Positions 11,120-20,563 of a DNA stretch of 64,000 nucleotides are shown piece by piece. The stretch is from positions 53,970,495-54,034,494 of the forward strand of contig OZ026528.1 of the NCBI GenBank assembly GCA_964019695.1. The letters run 5' to 3'. Position 1 is the stretch's first letter. The number at the start of each line of letters is the position of its first letter. This stretch comes from Loripinus fragilis (lineage: Eukaryota > Mollusca > Bivalvia > Lucinida > Lucinidae). Below the pieces are notes generated by a model, which searched no databases, was not told where the DNA came from, and saw only the letters and a list, made by a program, of their open reading frames with translations. The translations under genes and the position numbers were made by a program.

Positions 11120-11308
11120 CAGTAAAACCTGTGTAAAACGGCCACTCTCAAAAAGAACAAAAAAAGTTTTCAAGACCGATTATCGCTTAATGCAGGCCAA
11201 AGTAGTGCAGAATGCTCCAAAGGGAGCATTCTGCAATACTTTGGACCTTCATTAAGCTACCTTTGTTTTATCTATTTTTTGAGTGTCCGTTTTACACAGG
11301 TTTTACTG
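11120..11308. mobile_element. TA-target foldback MITE
   Basis: Ends CAGTAAAACCTGTGTAAAA and the exact inverse TTTTACACAGGTTTTACTG; internal GCAGAATGCTCC / GGAGCATTCTGC hairpin. TA precedes the left end; the right flank is TGTA, so the duplication has one change or the boundary shifted. It lies directly at the 5' edge of the truncated LINE. Confidence 0.9.
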
Positions 11309-11324
11309 TGTACTTTTGTCTGTG

Positions 11325-11415
11325 TACTAATGTCTCTTCCTCAAGGTGCCATAGATTGATCTGCAATCTGTAAACGTGGCATTTAGTGGTCATACCCACT
11401 TGCTTTTTTTCTAAT
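11325..11415 (+). repeat. Right half of split repeat (RepA)
   Basis: GTCTCTTCCTCAAGGTGCCA and GTGGCATTTAGTGGTCATAC match the right half of the intact copy at 34835-35150. This half is separated from its partner at 8985-9060 by the LINE and the MITE. Confidence 0.65.
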
Positions 11416-11591
11416 CTATCAAACTAAATATTGCACCATTCAAAAATGGTTAAAGACCATCATGTTCAAATCAATAAATCTATATTATAGCCAACTCATA
11501 TCTGTCATTATCCTTAGGCTTATCCTGCCAATAGTTTTTGGGTCCTGAAAATGTTATTTGCTTAATACGTCTGCTGTAAAATACTCAAATG

Positions 11592-11852
11592 CACTTTAGA
11601 TCACATTTCATGGAATCAAACACTATGAACCCTGATCAGACTGCTCCTGTAGGAGCAGTCTGATCTGGGTCCATATTGTTTGAAATATAGGCTACCAAAT
11701 AACATAAGCTGATGAGAGAGCAGATGACACTTTAGGTTACATTTCATGGAATCCAACACTATGAGCCCTGATCAGACTGCTCCTAAAGGAGCAGTCTGAT
11801 CTGGGTCCATATTGTTTGTAATTTAGGTTACCGAAGTACATAAGCTAATGAT
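11592..11852. repeat. Tandem pair of GATCAGACTGCTCC palindromes
   Basis: Two 136-bp units (11592-11727 and 11728-11852). Each contains CACTTTAG, CATTTCATGGAATC, then a hairpin CAGACTGCTCC / GGAGCAGTCTG with GATCTGGGTCCATATTGTTTG on the right. It shows a palindromic module duplicated in place. A short GA run follows at 11859-11870. Confidence 0.85.
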
Positions 11853-12144
11853 CTACCGAGAGAGAGAGAGCCAACAACAATTGTGGCGAATAGCTGGAAA
11901 AGGGTTAACCTGTTACTCAGGGTCATTATAAGCTAAAGTCAATATTTGTAAATTCTAAAGAATAGAATTTAAATGTTCAGTTTCTATATTTGAACACTTT
12001 TCTTCTGACCTAATCACCTTCTGAAAAGAATGACGTACATCAGGGGATTAAGAGGAAGTGTATGAGCTATACTACACAAAAATGAGCCAGATCATGGAAT
12101 TCTGATGTTAAAAGATTGCAGGAGTATGGGGTAAGGACCATAGT

Positions 12145-12922
12145 GGCCCTGATTGGCTCACCTGTACTATGTGCACCAGTCATATAAGCTTATGTGACCC
12201 CCCCCCCCCCCCACCGGGCAGGCCCAGTACAGGTTTTGCCCCAGGGGCATTATCTGAACAAACTTGGCAGTGCTCCAGTAGGCGATGCTACATACCAAAT
12301 ATCAAGGTATTAGTAGTACTTGTGGTTTCTTACAAGAAGATTTTATCAGGCTGTATTTATATAAGTCTATGTAAAACATGTGACCACCGTGGCAGGCCCA
12401 ATTTTGGCCCCAGGGGCATAATTTGAACAAACTTGATAGTGATCTACTAGGTGATGCTACATACTTAATATCAAGGATTTACTCCTTGTGGTTTCAGACA
12501 AGAAGAATATATCATGTTTTCCCTTATGTAAGCCTATGTAAAACATGTGACCCCCGGGGCAGGCCCATTTTAGCCTCAGGGGAATATCTTAAACAAACTT
12601 GGTAGAGGTATACCAGGTGATGCTGCATACAAAATATTAAGGCTCTGGGCCCTATGGTTTCAGACAAGAAGATTCTTTCTAAAGTTTCATCTTGAAAATC
12701 TATTTTTAGTCTCTTTGTCCTAGATATGCAACAGCCCAGAACCATTTGAACAATTTTGGTAGGGGGCCACCCAAGGATGGTTTGTGTGAAATTATTTCAA
12801 AATTGGACTAGGGGTCTAGGAGGAGTTGTCATTTAAGTCAATTGTTAACGGACGGACAGACGACGATGACGACGACGATGGACAAAGGCACTACGTGACA
12901 GGTGAGCTAAACCAAGCAGCCA
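12145..12922 (+). mobile_element. Element of internal tandem units ending GGTGAGCTAA
   Basis: Starts near GGCTCACCTGTAC, holds three degenerate units of about 170-185 bp (near 12190, 12375 and 12545), and ends with GACGGACAGACGACGATG, then ACAGGTGAGCTAA. Each unit contains GAACAAACTTGG, GATGCTACATAC and GGTTTC..ACAAGAAGA. The larger relative is at 28268-29930. The terminal CTAA and inner tandem units are compatible with a Helitron-like non-autonomous element, but this is uncertain. Confidence 0.6.
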
Positions 12923-13126
12923 TGCAGTTTCCACTGCTATCCTGGTTTTAGAATGTTTGTGCAATTGAATAAGTCCCAGAATATGCTTAAATATGAATAT
13001 CATTTTGGCAAGCATAGAGAAACCTCATAAATTGATTTTCGGTCACTTTTCCAAAGACAAAAGGAAGCCTAGGGGCCTACACATGAAAAAACATACTTTC
13101 TGGTGTATTGCTAAGGCCCAGATCAG

Positions 13127-13321
13127 CAGGGGCCGATCCAGGATTTCTGGAAAGGGGATTCATATGTATAAAGGAGTGGGGGTTCGCTTTTTTGCTGATT
13201 TTATCTAAATTTCTATTAAATATCCCATGAAAATGAAATAGTTTGGTTTTCAGAGGATGTTTAAAAATGGGGGGGGGGGATATTCAAGCCAACCCCCGAA
13301 CCCCATCTAGATCCGCCACTG
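13127..13321. mobile_element. hAT-like MITE (CAGNGGCSGATCCAG ends)
   Basis: Left end CAGGGGCCGATCCAGG; right end in reverse complement CAGTGGCGGATCTAGATGG. ATCAG occurs immediately outside both ends (13122-13126 and 13322-13326), a 5-bp target duplication. Internal G tract at 13269-13279. Confidence 0.75.
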
Positions 13322-13326
13322 ATCAG

Positions 13327-13913
13327 CATGACTTGAAGATCAGCATTCAGCATAGTTTCTTAAGTTTCTTTCAAATAACCCTTGTACTGCTAAATAAATA
13401 TATCAGCTTTACAGATTTCCACCTCATTAAAGGTTGTTGTGTCTGTCATTATGCACATCTTCAAATTGTATTTTTCAAAGGTAACGGTTCAAACACATTG
13501 AATTGATATATTGGGTCATGGTAACAAACCAAAAATAAGTACTGTATCGATAGAAAAGAGCACTAGGTCAAGTTGATCAAACTTTTTGAGCGTAAACTAA
13601 TGTTTTTTCCTTAATTATCTATCAGTTTTTGGGTTGAGAAATTAAAAAAAATAATTAGTAGGCCAAATCCTCTTCGTACAAAAAAACAAAAACATGAAGA
13701 CCTGAACGTGTTTAAGGGCATGTAAAGCAATAACCAAACAAAGTAATAGTCTATGTCCTTTTCTTCAGGGTCTGTTTCAAATGTCTCCAAGTTTACAGCT
13801 ATTCATAACTTTACCCACTTGCAAGTATCAACTTTCAGAAAAAGACAATAGTAATCTCTGAATAGCAATTTCTTTTGTTTCAAACATCTACAGGGGAAAG
13901 TTTTCTGATTTTA
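13327..13913. other. No gene seen
   Basis: AT-rich sequence without supported coding or repeat structure. Confidence 0.5.
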
Positions 13914-14255
13914 TCAACAAACTTAAAACAATAGAAGTGAAATTACAGAAAAACAGTTCTTACAGCATATACATGTACTGACAAAAACAACATAGATCAG
14001 CATGCATAGATGCACAGAAGTGCAACCTGCACTTCTGTGCCTCTATGCATGTTGATTATAAGTCAGCATCTCCAGAATCTATCAACAAAATTTAAAACAA
14101 AAGAAGGGAAATTATAGAAAAACATGTCCTTACAGCATACACTGACAATGACAAATGATCAGATCAGCATGCAGAGATGCACAGAAGTGCAGGCTCCTTA
14201 GCTTCTGTGCGTCTATGCATGTTGATCTAGGGCAGCATCTCCAGAATCTATTCAG
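13914..14255. repeat. Tandem pair of long hairpins (170-bp units)
   Basis: Two units of about 170 bp. Each has AAACAAAAGAAG-like sequence, TTACAGCATA, then a hairpin made of ATCAGCATGCATAGATGCAC / GTGCCTCTATGCATGTTGAT around AGAAGTGCA. The second hairpin (14160-14226) has a damaged loop. TCTCCAGAATCTAT closes both. Confidence 0.8.
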
Positions 14256-14899
14256 CTGATAATAACAGTCTTGTTCTAGTCTATTCATAATGGTAGAAAA
14301 TTTTCTTTCTTGTCCACTTAAAACAAGGGCTCTTTTTGATGAAGTCACTAAAAGAATGGTTAGCTAATCACACGGCTGACTATTTTTGAATATGTTCATA
14401 AAAATAGACAATTGTCTCACCATTTTCTCATGGTAAAAACAATTAATGGCATTATTAAGCATGTTTGCTTTCTGTTTGTTTGCAAGTTAATGTTGTTATT
14501 TTTCTTCAAAGAATCTTTACATTGAAATACTTGGAACTAATGGATGTGTGAAATAGCTGCCATTTATATACGGTTCAATCTTGTTCAAGGAAACTGAAAA
14601 TCTATCATATAAAACATAAATATCATACTATAACAGTGGATAAGAGGAGATTTTAGGATTATATACAAACTACAAATAATGAGAATGATAAAAATAAATA
14701 GTTTCCTGCAACAGAATATTTTAGTCAGTTCCTTAAAAGAGAGCATATATCTCTAAGGATTATAAAACTGAAGCCCTATATGCCTAAATCTAAAACTGTT
14801 TTACAATATTAGGAAACCGCTTTTAAAAATGTTTTAAAAGGGAGTCATGCTGAGGAGGATTGATATTACTTGATTCCAATCATAAGTTTTGATAATTAG
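14256..14899. other. Intergenic or intron, no repeat recognised
   Basis: AT-rich sequence leading to the acceptor of the CARD exon. No upstream exon with matching phase was found with confidence. Confidence 0.5.
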
Positions 14900-15114
14900 A
14901 TGCTGATGACCCAGCTTTGTTGGCTGAAGAATTAAAAAGGCAAATTTATATGAGGGCATTTACACGTATAGAACAGATAATGCAGCAAAAGGAGAGAAGA
15001 GCGCTAGACAGATGTTTTGATGGGCTTCTGAGAGATCTAGATCCATCACCCTCATTTTTACACTCTCTCTACGCAGAGAATGTCTTGACTGAAGAACAAG
15101 TGGACAGAATTTCT
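14900..15114 (+). CDS. CARD gene, exon carrying first half of the CARD
   Basis: Acceptor TAATTAG (AG at 14898-14899) and donor TCT|GTAAGT at 15115. The exon is 215 nt: two bases of a split codon plus 71 codons ending exactly at a codon boundary. The peptide starts ADDPALLAEELKRQIYM. The CARD begins near residue 30 and shows the helix pattern of the fold: RALDRCFDGLLRDLD, FLHSLYAENVLTEEQVDRIS. The segment Leu-x-x-x-x-Val-Leu-Thr-x-Glu-x-Val-x-x-Ile is the hallmark of CARD helices 2-3. The exon enters in phase 1, so an upstream exon is needed; otherwise ATG at 14951 could start the protein. CARDs act by homotypic assembly in innate immune and cell-death signalling. The assignment is by pattern and I rate it likely. 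Confidence 0.8.
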
Positions 15115-15406
15115 GTAAGTATGATAATGCTCTAAAATTCTGATCAGATCATTTTGTCACTAAATGATTGTCAGAAAAGTAAATAATAAAGGTCCTGAAC
15201 AAAATGCTCTGTCAGGAAGTCTAATCTAGGCCTACATAGTGTGTTTAGGTAATTCTATCAAATATTAAGTGCTTGAAAATTTTTTTTAGCCATGTGACTA
15301 TATAAATTTTCAAACCAGTCTGTCTCCTACAGAAACTAACCAGAATCTTGAAGATTTCCAGATAGAGAATAACAAAATCGACCAAACACATTCTAATTGA
15401 GCCGTG

Positions 15407-15440
<34 letters not shown>

Positions 15441-16041
15441 CGTGATGTGATTTCCGACAATGTGGCATTTTGACATGTGTAGACCCAGATGAGCCTGTGC
15501 AGGCTGGTCTGAGCCATTGCTGGTCGCAAATACCACATTGTTGGAAATCTCATGTCACAGCTCAATTTCTATAACTTAAATTAAATTAAATTTTACTTTA
15601 TGATAAATCAATTGTCTCGATAATCTTTTATTTGCTCTTGTACAGGCAATGAAAGACTGCAGTTTATCAATTATTCTCACTGCAGTAGCAAGATATTTCT
15701 AAAAAATTAATTCTTTGGAAAACAAATTTATTTCTTGCTACTAAAGTAAAAGTTTAGCAGACCCTATGCCTTCAATGCCATAAAAACATGGTTGCTAAAT
15801 TTTATTGTGTTCAGAATGACTAGGCAGCAAAAGTGACCAAAAACACTGAAAACAGTACTTTCTTAAACAGTATGATATAAAGAAATTATCAAGAATCAAA
15901 CTCGCAGATAAGATAGCAGAATTTAAAATCAATTTTCTTATTTCTTAGTTAAAATATGTATCCTGTGGGTTTCTAAAATATCTTTAAACTCAATTTACCT
16001 ATATCAATTTGTTACACATGTACATGTAATGTATTTTCCAG
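15115..16041 (+). other. Intron of the CARD gene
   Basis: GT at 15115 and AG at 16040-16041 (TATTTTCCAG). It holds one MITE (15398-15564). Confidence 0.75.
15398..15564. mobile_element. MITE with TGAGCCGTGAC ends and AAC microsatellite
   Basis: Ends TGAGCCGTGACA and GAAATCTCATGTCACAGCTCA, flanked by AATT on both sides. An (AAC)n run at 15408-15441 interrupts the left arm between GTGAC and GTGATGTGATTTCC. Confidence 0.8.
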
Positions 16042-16725
16042 AAAACTACATCCAGAGAGACACAAGTGGCCTTGTTGCTAAGATACCTCCCTTCTCGGGG
16101 GCCAATGGCATTCACTGTGTTTAAAGAGAAACTCAGCAAAGACTATCCCTGGCTAAGTGATAAACTCACAGAGGAAATGAGAAAATTACAGAGCGGACAA
16201 GTGAACATAAACAAGAAACTGATCTCAGTCATGACAACAAAACTGGTGCCTCTAATTTATACTGATATCAGTTTTGCTGACATGTGCGATGAAAATGCAC
16301 ACCCGGCCATTATTATACAAAAGTTAAGTGATCTTTTAAACAGTTTGGAGTTGAAATGTCATAAAGCATTGGAATTAAGAACGGAAATGAAATTCCCAGT
16401 TCACAAACTTATAGAAGACAGATTAAAACTGGAAAGATCCCAAAACATTGAGGATAATTTAAGTGATCTTAGTAAGGAGGTAAAAGACTTGAAAAAACAG
16501 CTAAGAGAAGCTGTAAAGCTTAAAGGTGATAATGAAAAGTTAAAGAATCTAGTGAACAGACAGAAAGATAGGTTGAAAGATCACACGAAGCTGACTCAGG
16601 ACATGAAGAAACGTAAACAAGAAATGGATAAACTGAGAAAGGAGAACGAGATACTGAAATATGAAATAGAAACTCTGAAACAACAGTTACAAACTACATG
16701 TAGTATAAGTAACATTTATGCATAG
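16042..16725 (+). CDS. CARD gene, terminal exon: rest of CARD plus coiled coil
   Basis: The exon opens in phase 0 with KTTSRETQVALLLRYLPSRG, continuing the CARD directly after VDRIS of the previous exon. LLRYLPSRGPMAFTVFKEKL is the classic CARD helix 4-5 segment (Leu-x-x-Leu, Arg-Gly-Pro-x-Ala-Phe). The CARD spans roughly residues 30-115 of the joined product. A linker with HPAIIIQKLSDLLNSLE follows, then from exon residue about 120 a Lys/Glu/Leu heptad region (LSDLSKEVKDLKKQL to EIETLKQQLQ) predicts coiled coil. TAG stop at 16723-16725 after SISNIYA. The joined part is 298 residues. CARD plus coiled coil recalls CARD9/CARD11-like scaffolds, but I cannot assign orthology. The last 168 nt were copied downstream. 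Confidence 0.85.
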   Translation, partial: KTTSRETQVALLLRYLPSRGPMAFTVFKEKLSKDYPWLSDKLTEEMRKLQSGQVNINKKLISVMTTKLVPLIYTDISFADMCDENAHPAIIIQKLSDLLNSLELKCHKALELRTEMKFPVHKLIEDRLKLERSQNIEDNLSDLSKEVKDLKKQLREAVKLKGDNEKLKNLVNRQKDRLKDHTKLTQDMKKRKQEMDKLRKENEILKYEIETLKQQLQTTCSISNIYA

Positions 16726-16740
16726 ATCTCCGGCAAGAAA

Positions 16741-16980
16741 TGAGCAGGGACATGTGATTTCCAACGATGTGGCATTTTGAAAAATATTGACTCAGACCAG
16801 CCTGTGCAGCTTTCTTTTAAGCTTAGAAACTCCAAATGCTGTTCAGCCAGTAGCTTAACAGTCATAGAATATCCAAGCGGCTAGCAAAGGCTCTGAGCAG
16901 ACTGCGCGTATGCGCAGGCTGGTCTGAGCCTTTGCTGGTCGCACATAACACCATTGTTTGAAATCTCATGTCACGGCTCA
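16741..16980. mobile_element. MITE in the 3' UTR of the CARD gene
   Basis: Starts TGAGCAGGGACATGTGATTT and ends AATCTCATGTCACGGCTCA. It follows the stop codon by 15 bases. The corresponding position beyond the downstream array (near 18652) lacks the element and shows the empty site. Confidence 0.85.
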
Positions 16981-17029
16981 TTAATTATAGGCTATAACTG
17001 GTTTTCAGCTACATTTACTTTAAATACAG

Positions 17030-17035
17030 AATAAA
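17030..17035 (+). terminator. Candidate poly(A) signal of the CARD gene
   Basis: AATAAA within ATACAGAATAAACCTTG, about 305 bases after the stop codon (65 without the MITE). The same flank is repeated beyond the tandem array with AATAAA at 18704-18709. Confidence 0.5.
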
Positions 17036-17119
17036 CCTTGAAATAGGGAATGTGAAAATTACAAGAACATATCATTATGTTGGTGTTATAAGGTTGAAGT
17101 TTATGTTTTGTTACTATTT

Positions 17120-17290
17120 TAGTTGTTTGATTTTTTATGTCCCAGTCAACAATTTTTCAGTCATGTTGAGATGGGTCTTCCTGGGTTGAACTAGTACTTA
17201 GCAAACTCAACGCAAGGCCTCCAGTGCGTTTCAGCTTGTTTATTACTCCACCCTTTCTAGACTTGACAAAATCTTCCATCCCGTTAAAGC
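17120..17290 (-). mobile_element. SINE fragment, 3' half
   Basis: TTTATGTCCCAGTCAACAAT, TTTTTCAGTCATGTTGAG and GGTCTTCCTGGGTTGAAC match the reverse strand of SINE family B (see 19762-19951). The head is replaced by unrelated sequence. Confidence 0.6.
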
Positions 17291-17314
17291 AATCAACATG
17301 CTAAAGCTATATAA

Positions 17315-17482
17315 TAGACAGAAAGATAGGTTGAAAGATCACACGAAGCTGACTCAGGACATGAAGAAACGTAAACAAGAAATGGATAAACTGAGAAAGG
17401 AGAACGAGATACTGAAATATGAAATAGAAACTCTGAAACAACAGTTACAAACTACACGTAGTATAAGTAATATTTATGCTTA
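17315..17482 (+). pseudogene. Duplicate of the CARD gene's 3' coding end
   Basis: A 168-nt copy of 16558-16725, from AGACAGAAAGATAGG through the TAG stop, with about three substitutions, one of which changes Cys to Arg in the tail (QTTRSISNIYA). It keeps the same frame and stop. An AG at 17315-17316 could act as an acceptor, but the upstream tract is weak in pyrimidines. It is most simply a partial duplication and the seed of the array that follows. Confidence 0.85.
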
Positions 17483-18654
17483 GTTCAACAGCAAGAGTAT
17501 AGTCAACATGAAATAGAAACTCTGAAACAACAGTTACAAACTACTTGTAGTATAAGTAATATTTATGCTTAGTTCAACAACAAGAGTATAGTCAACATGA
17601 AATAGAAACTCTGAAACAACAGTTACAAACTACATGTAGTGTTAGTAACATTTATGCATAGATCACTGACAAAAGTATGGTCAATATGAAATAGAAACTC
17701 TGAAACAACAGTTAAAAGCTACATGTAGTATAAGTAACATTTATGCTTAGTTCAACAACAAGAGTATAGTCAACATGAAATAGAAACTCTGAAACAACAG
17801 TTACAAACTACATGTAACATAAGTAACATTTATGCTTAGATCACTGACAAGAGTACAGTCAATATGAAATAGAAACTCTGAAACAACAATTACAAACCAC
17901 ATGTAGTATAAGTAACATTTATGCTTAGTTCAAAAACAAGAGTATAGTCAATATGAAATAGAAACTCTGAAACAACAGATACAAACTACATGTAGTATAA
18001 GTAACATTTATGCTTAGTTCAAAAACAAGAGTATAGTCAATATGAAATAGGAACTCTGAAACAACAGTCACAAACTACCTGTAGTATAAGTAACATTTAT
18101 GCGTAATTCATCAGCACGAGTATAGTCAATATGAAATAGAAACTCTGAAACAACAGTTACAAACTACATGTAGTGTTAGTAACATTTATGCATAGATCAC
18201 TGACAAAAGTATGGTCAATATGAAAAAGAAACTCTGAAACAACAGTTACTAACTACATGTAGTATAAGTAACATTTATGCTTAGTTCAACAACAAGAATA
18301 GTCAATATGAAATAGAAACTCTGAAACAACAGTTACAAACTACATGTAGTATAAGTAACATTTATGCTTAGTTCAACAACAAGAGTACAGTCAATATGAA
18401 ATAGAAACTCTGAAACAACAGTTACTAACTACATGTAGCATAAGTAACATTTATGCTTAGTTCAACAACAAGAGTATAGTCAATATGAAATAGAAACTCT
18501 GAAACAACAGTTACAAACTACATGTAGTATAAGTAACATTTATGCTTAGATCATCAACTAGAGTATAGTCAATATGAAATAAAAACTCTGAAACAACAGT
18601 TACAAACTACATGTAGTATAAGTAACATTTATGCATAGATCACTGACAAGAAAA
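17483..18654 (+). repeat. 89-bp minisatellite derived from the CARD gene's last codons
   Basis: About 13 tandem units. Each contains ATGAAATAGAAACTCTGAAA, CAACAGTTACAAACTACATG, TAGTATAAGTAACATTTATG and a spacer such as CTTAGTTCAACAACAAGAG. The unit equals the end of the coding exon (EIETLKQQLQTTCSISNIYA plus stop) and the first bases of the 3' UTR. Starts of GAAACTCTG at 17516, 17605, 17694, 17783 and 17872 give a period of exactly 89, which is not a multiple of three. Units differ by only a few bases, so amplification is recent. The original 3' flank (CTATAACTGG, TTTCAGCT) resumes at 18660. Confidence 0.95.
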
Positions 18655-18852
18655 TATAGTCTATAACTGGCTTTCAGCTATAACACATTTACATTAAATA
18701 CAAAATAAACCTTGAAATAGGGAATATGTGAATCTGAGTCTACACAGTTTGTAATTGTACCTGTTTAGGACTGAAGTATTTTAAACAAGGGAAGATTTGA
18801 CGATGAATGCAGAAAACGAAAATACAGAAAATAAAATTCAATTGATGCTTTA

Positions 18853-19068
18853 TTAACTCTATGCATGCTTGGCAATTTTGCATGCTTTTTTTTGTTGTCT
18901 ACTCATTTTTTTCAAAATTAACATTTTTCAAAAAAAAATCAGGAATACCAGAGTGTCAAATTGTTTGAATCCAGATCAGGCCTGACATTTTGGCCTGGTC
19001 TGGGTCTAAACTGGATGCAAAGGTATTCATCAGACAACAAAAGTCACCAATAGGGAGAAAAGAGTTAA
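18853..19068. mobile_element. TTAA-target MITE with GATCAGGCCTGA-type palindrome
   Basis: TTAA at 18853-18856 and 19065-19068; ends CTCTATGCATGCTTGG and, inverted, CTCTTTTCTCCCTATTGG. The centre has ATCCAGATCAGGCC with GGCCTGGTCTGGGTCTAAAC, then CAGACAACAAAAGTC. Related copies: 31030-31190 and 45313-45545. Confidence 0.7.
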
Positions 19069-19204
19069 ACAAGATCCTTCGGGGGAAAAAATGGAACTAC
19101 CAAACTGCACTTCTGGGTCTACACTGTTCAAGAATGTGTCTGCTTTTGTGTGTCCAGCACCAAAATCAAAGTTAAGCCTTTACAATGGTACTGGATTAAG
19201 CCTT

Positions 19205-19525
19205 TACAAGGCCAATGTATATGTTTGTTTGTTTTTGTTGCTTTACGTCCCAAGTCAACAGCTATGGTCATTGCGGGACGGTCAGTTCACCCAACCACAC
19301 TTTTTTCCTGGGCAGGCTTGAACAAGCGGTTAACCAGTAATTCGTGCACATACTTTCGCTTGTAACTGACAACAACCCTTCTTGAATGAATCAGCGGAAG
19401 GAGGAGAATGACCGTTGAAATCATTTCATGATCAATCTCCACGAAAGTATGGGACCGGACCGGGATCGAACTCGCGACCCCTGGATCTGCAGTCAGACAC
19501 GCATCTGTAGCCAGACCCAATGTAT
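19205..19525 (-). mobile_element. tRNA-derived SINE, family A, near full length
   Basis: On the reverse strand the tRNA-like head has TGGCTACAGATGCG (box A region) and box B GAGTTCGATCCCGG. The conserved body follows (GGGTTGTTGTCAGTTACAAG on the reverse strand), and the 3' end is GACTTGGGACGTAAAGCAAC with a CAAA-type tail. The internal pol III boxes and tail define it as a SINE rather than a tRNA gene. Confidence 0.85.
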
Positions 19526-19761
19526 ATGTGACCCATTAAATATTCTAGGATGGTTTTAACTGTTTAAATTAAATTTTCAGGGCAATAAATCTAAGGTCAT
19601 CTCCAGTAAAACAGGTCAGAAGAGGCTTAAACAGTGTTGACCACTTAATAGAATTTCAATATTGACCAAAAGCCCTAGATAACAGAGGGATATCTAGACG
19701 CTATTTTACTTATTTCTTTATTACGCAAAATTGTTAATATTTTCTTATCCACAAGTTTCAA

Positions 19762-19951
19762 CATTTGTTTGTTTGATTTGATTCTTTACGTCCCATCAAC
19801 AATCTTTCAGTTATGCAGGGACGGGTCTTCCTGGGTAAGCTAGGATTAATGTGTCTTGCTCAAGGACACAACACAGTGACACCGGTGAGGCTCGAACAAG
19901 CGGCCTCTCGGTCTCGAGTCAAGTGCTCTACCACTGAGCCACTGCGCTCCC
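19762..19951 (-). mobile_element. tRNA-derived SINE, family B
   Basis: Reverse strand: GTGGCTCAGTGGTAGAGCAC (box A), TTGTTCGAGCC (box B), then CACTGTGTTGTGTCCTTGAG, CCCAGGAAGACCCGTCCCTG and a terminal GGGACGTAAAGAATCAAATC. Other copies or parts: 26180-26372 (+), 46690-46850 (+), 48005-48122 (+), 17120-17290 and 63085-63190. Confidence 0.85.
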
Positions 19952-19952
19952 T

Positions 19953-20050
19953 ATTTTTTAACATATGTTTTGGGTCCTCAAAAGAACAGTCTCAGAGACG
20001 GTTCTTTTGAGTACCCACAACATATGTTTTGGTTGAGAAATAAAGTAATT
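19953..20050. repeat. Palindromic element (CAAAAGAACCGTCTC family)
   Basis: ACATATGTTTTGGGTCCTCA and AAAGAACAGTCTC are mirrored by GAGACGGTTCTTTTGAG and ACCCACAACATATGTTTTGG, then TTGAGAAATAA. Copies at 21598, 27962, 30440, 37140, 38455 and 48770. Confidence 0.85.
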
Positions 20051-20454
20051 TTTAATTCTATGCACTTTGACCTAGAGGTCTATTTATCCAAGAAAACGTA
20101 TGTTATGGGTATCATTAGATGTCTCAATAAGCAACACCATGAATGTTTTCATTGACAGATAAAAGAAATATCTTCTGTTGAAAAGGGCATTTCCTAAGAA
20201 TATACATGAAAATTAATACTTTGAGTAAACAACCCAGAATTTGTATTGTATGTCCAAATTTCTGATAAACCTAAGAATTGCTGAATCTAGCCTAGCTATT
20301 GGCCATGTTACTATGACAGAAAGAAACATAACTAATACATATAATACAGTGTTATAACTGATTCTTTATTACCTCCCCTTTGACCAAATAATAATGAGCC
20401 TTGTGGATCTGCAAAACAACATGTTTTTTTCTACTGAACAAACACCAGTTAAGA

Positions 20455-20563
20455 AATGAATTCAAGTTTTGGAAGGTTCATGGAATCATGAATACTTCGG
20501 GTCTCGTGCAAAGAGACCCGAAGTATTCATGATTCCATGAACCTTCCAAAACTTGAATTCATT
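20455..20563. repeat. Perfect 51-bp-arm hairpin
   Basis: Arms 20455-20505 and 20513-20563 are exact reverse complements over 51 bp with a 7-base loop (GTGCAAA). The stem runs from AATGAATTCAAG to TTCGGGTCTC. No copy is seen elsewhere in the window. Perfect identity implies recent origin or repair. Confidence 0.95.

Noticed and set aside
11120..11308. Terminal inverted repeat of the RTE-like LINE
   Set aside because: The same unit occurs alone at four other sites with TA flanks, so it is an independent MITE.
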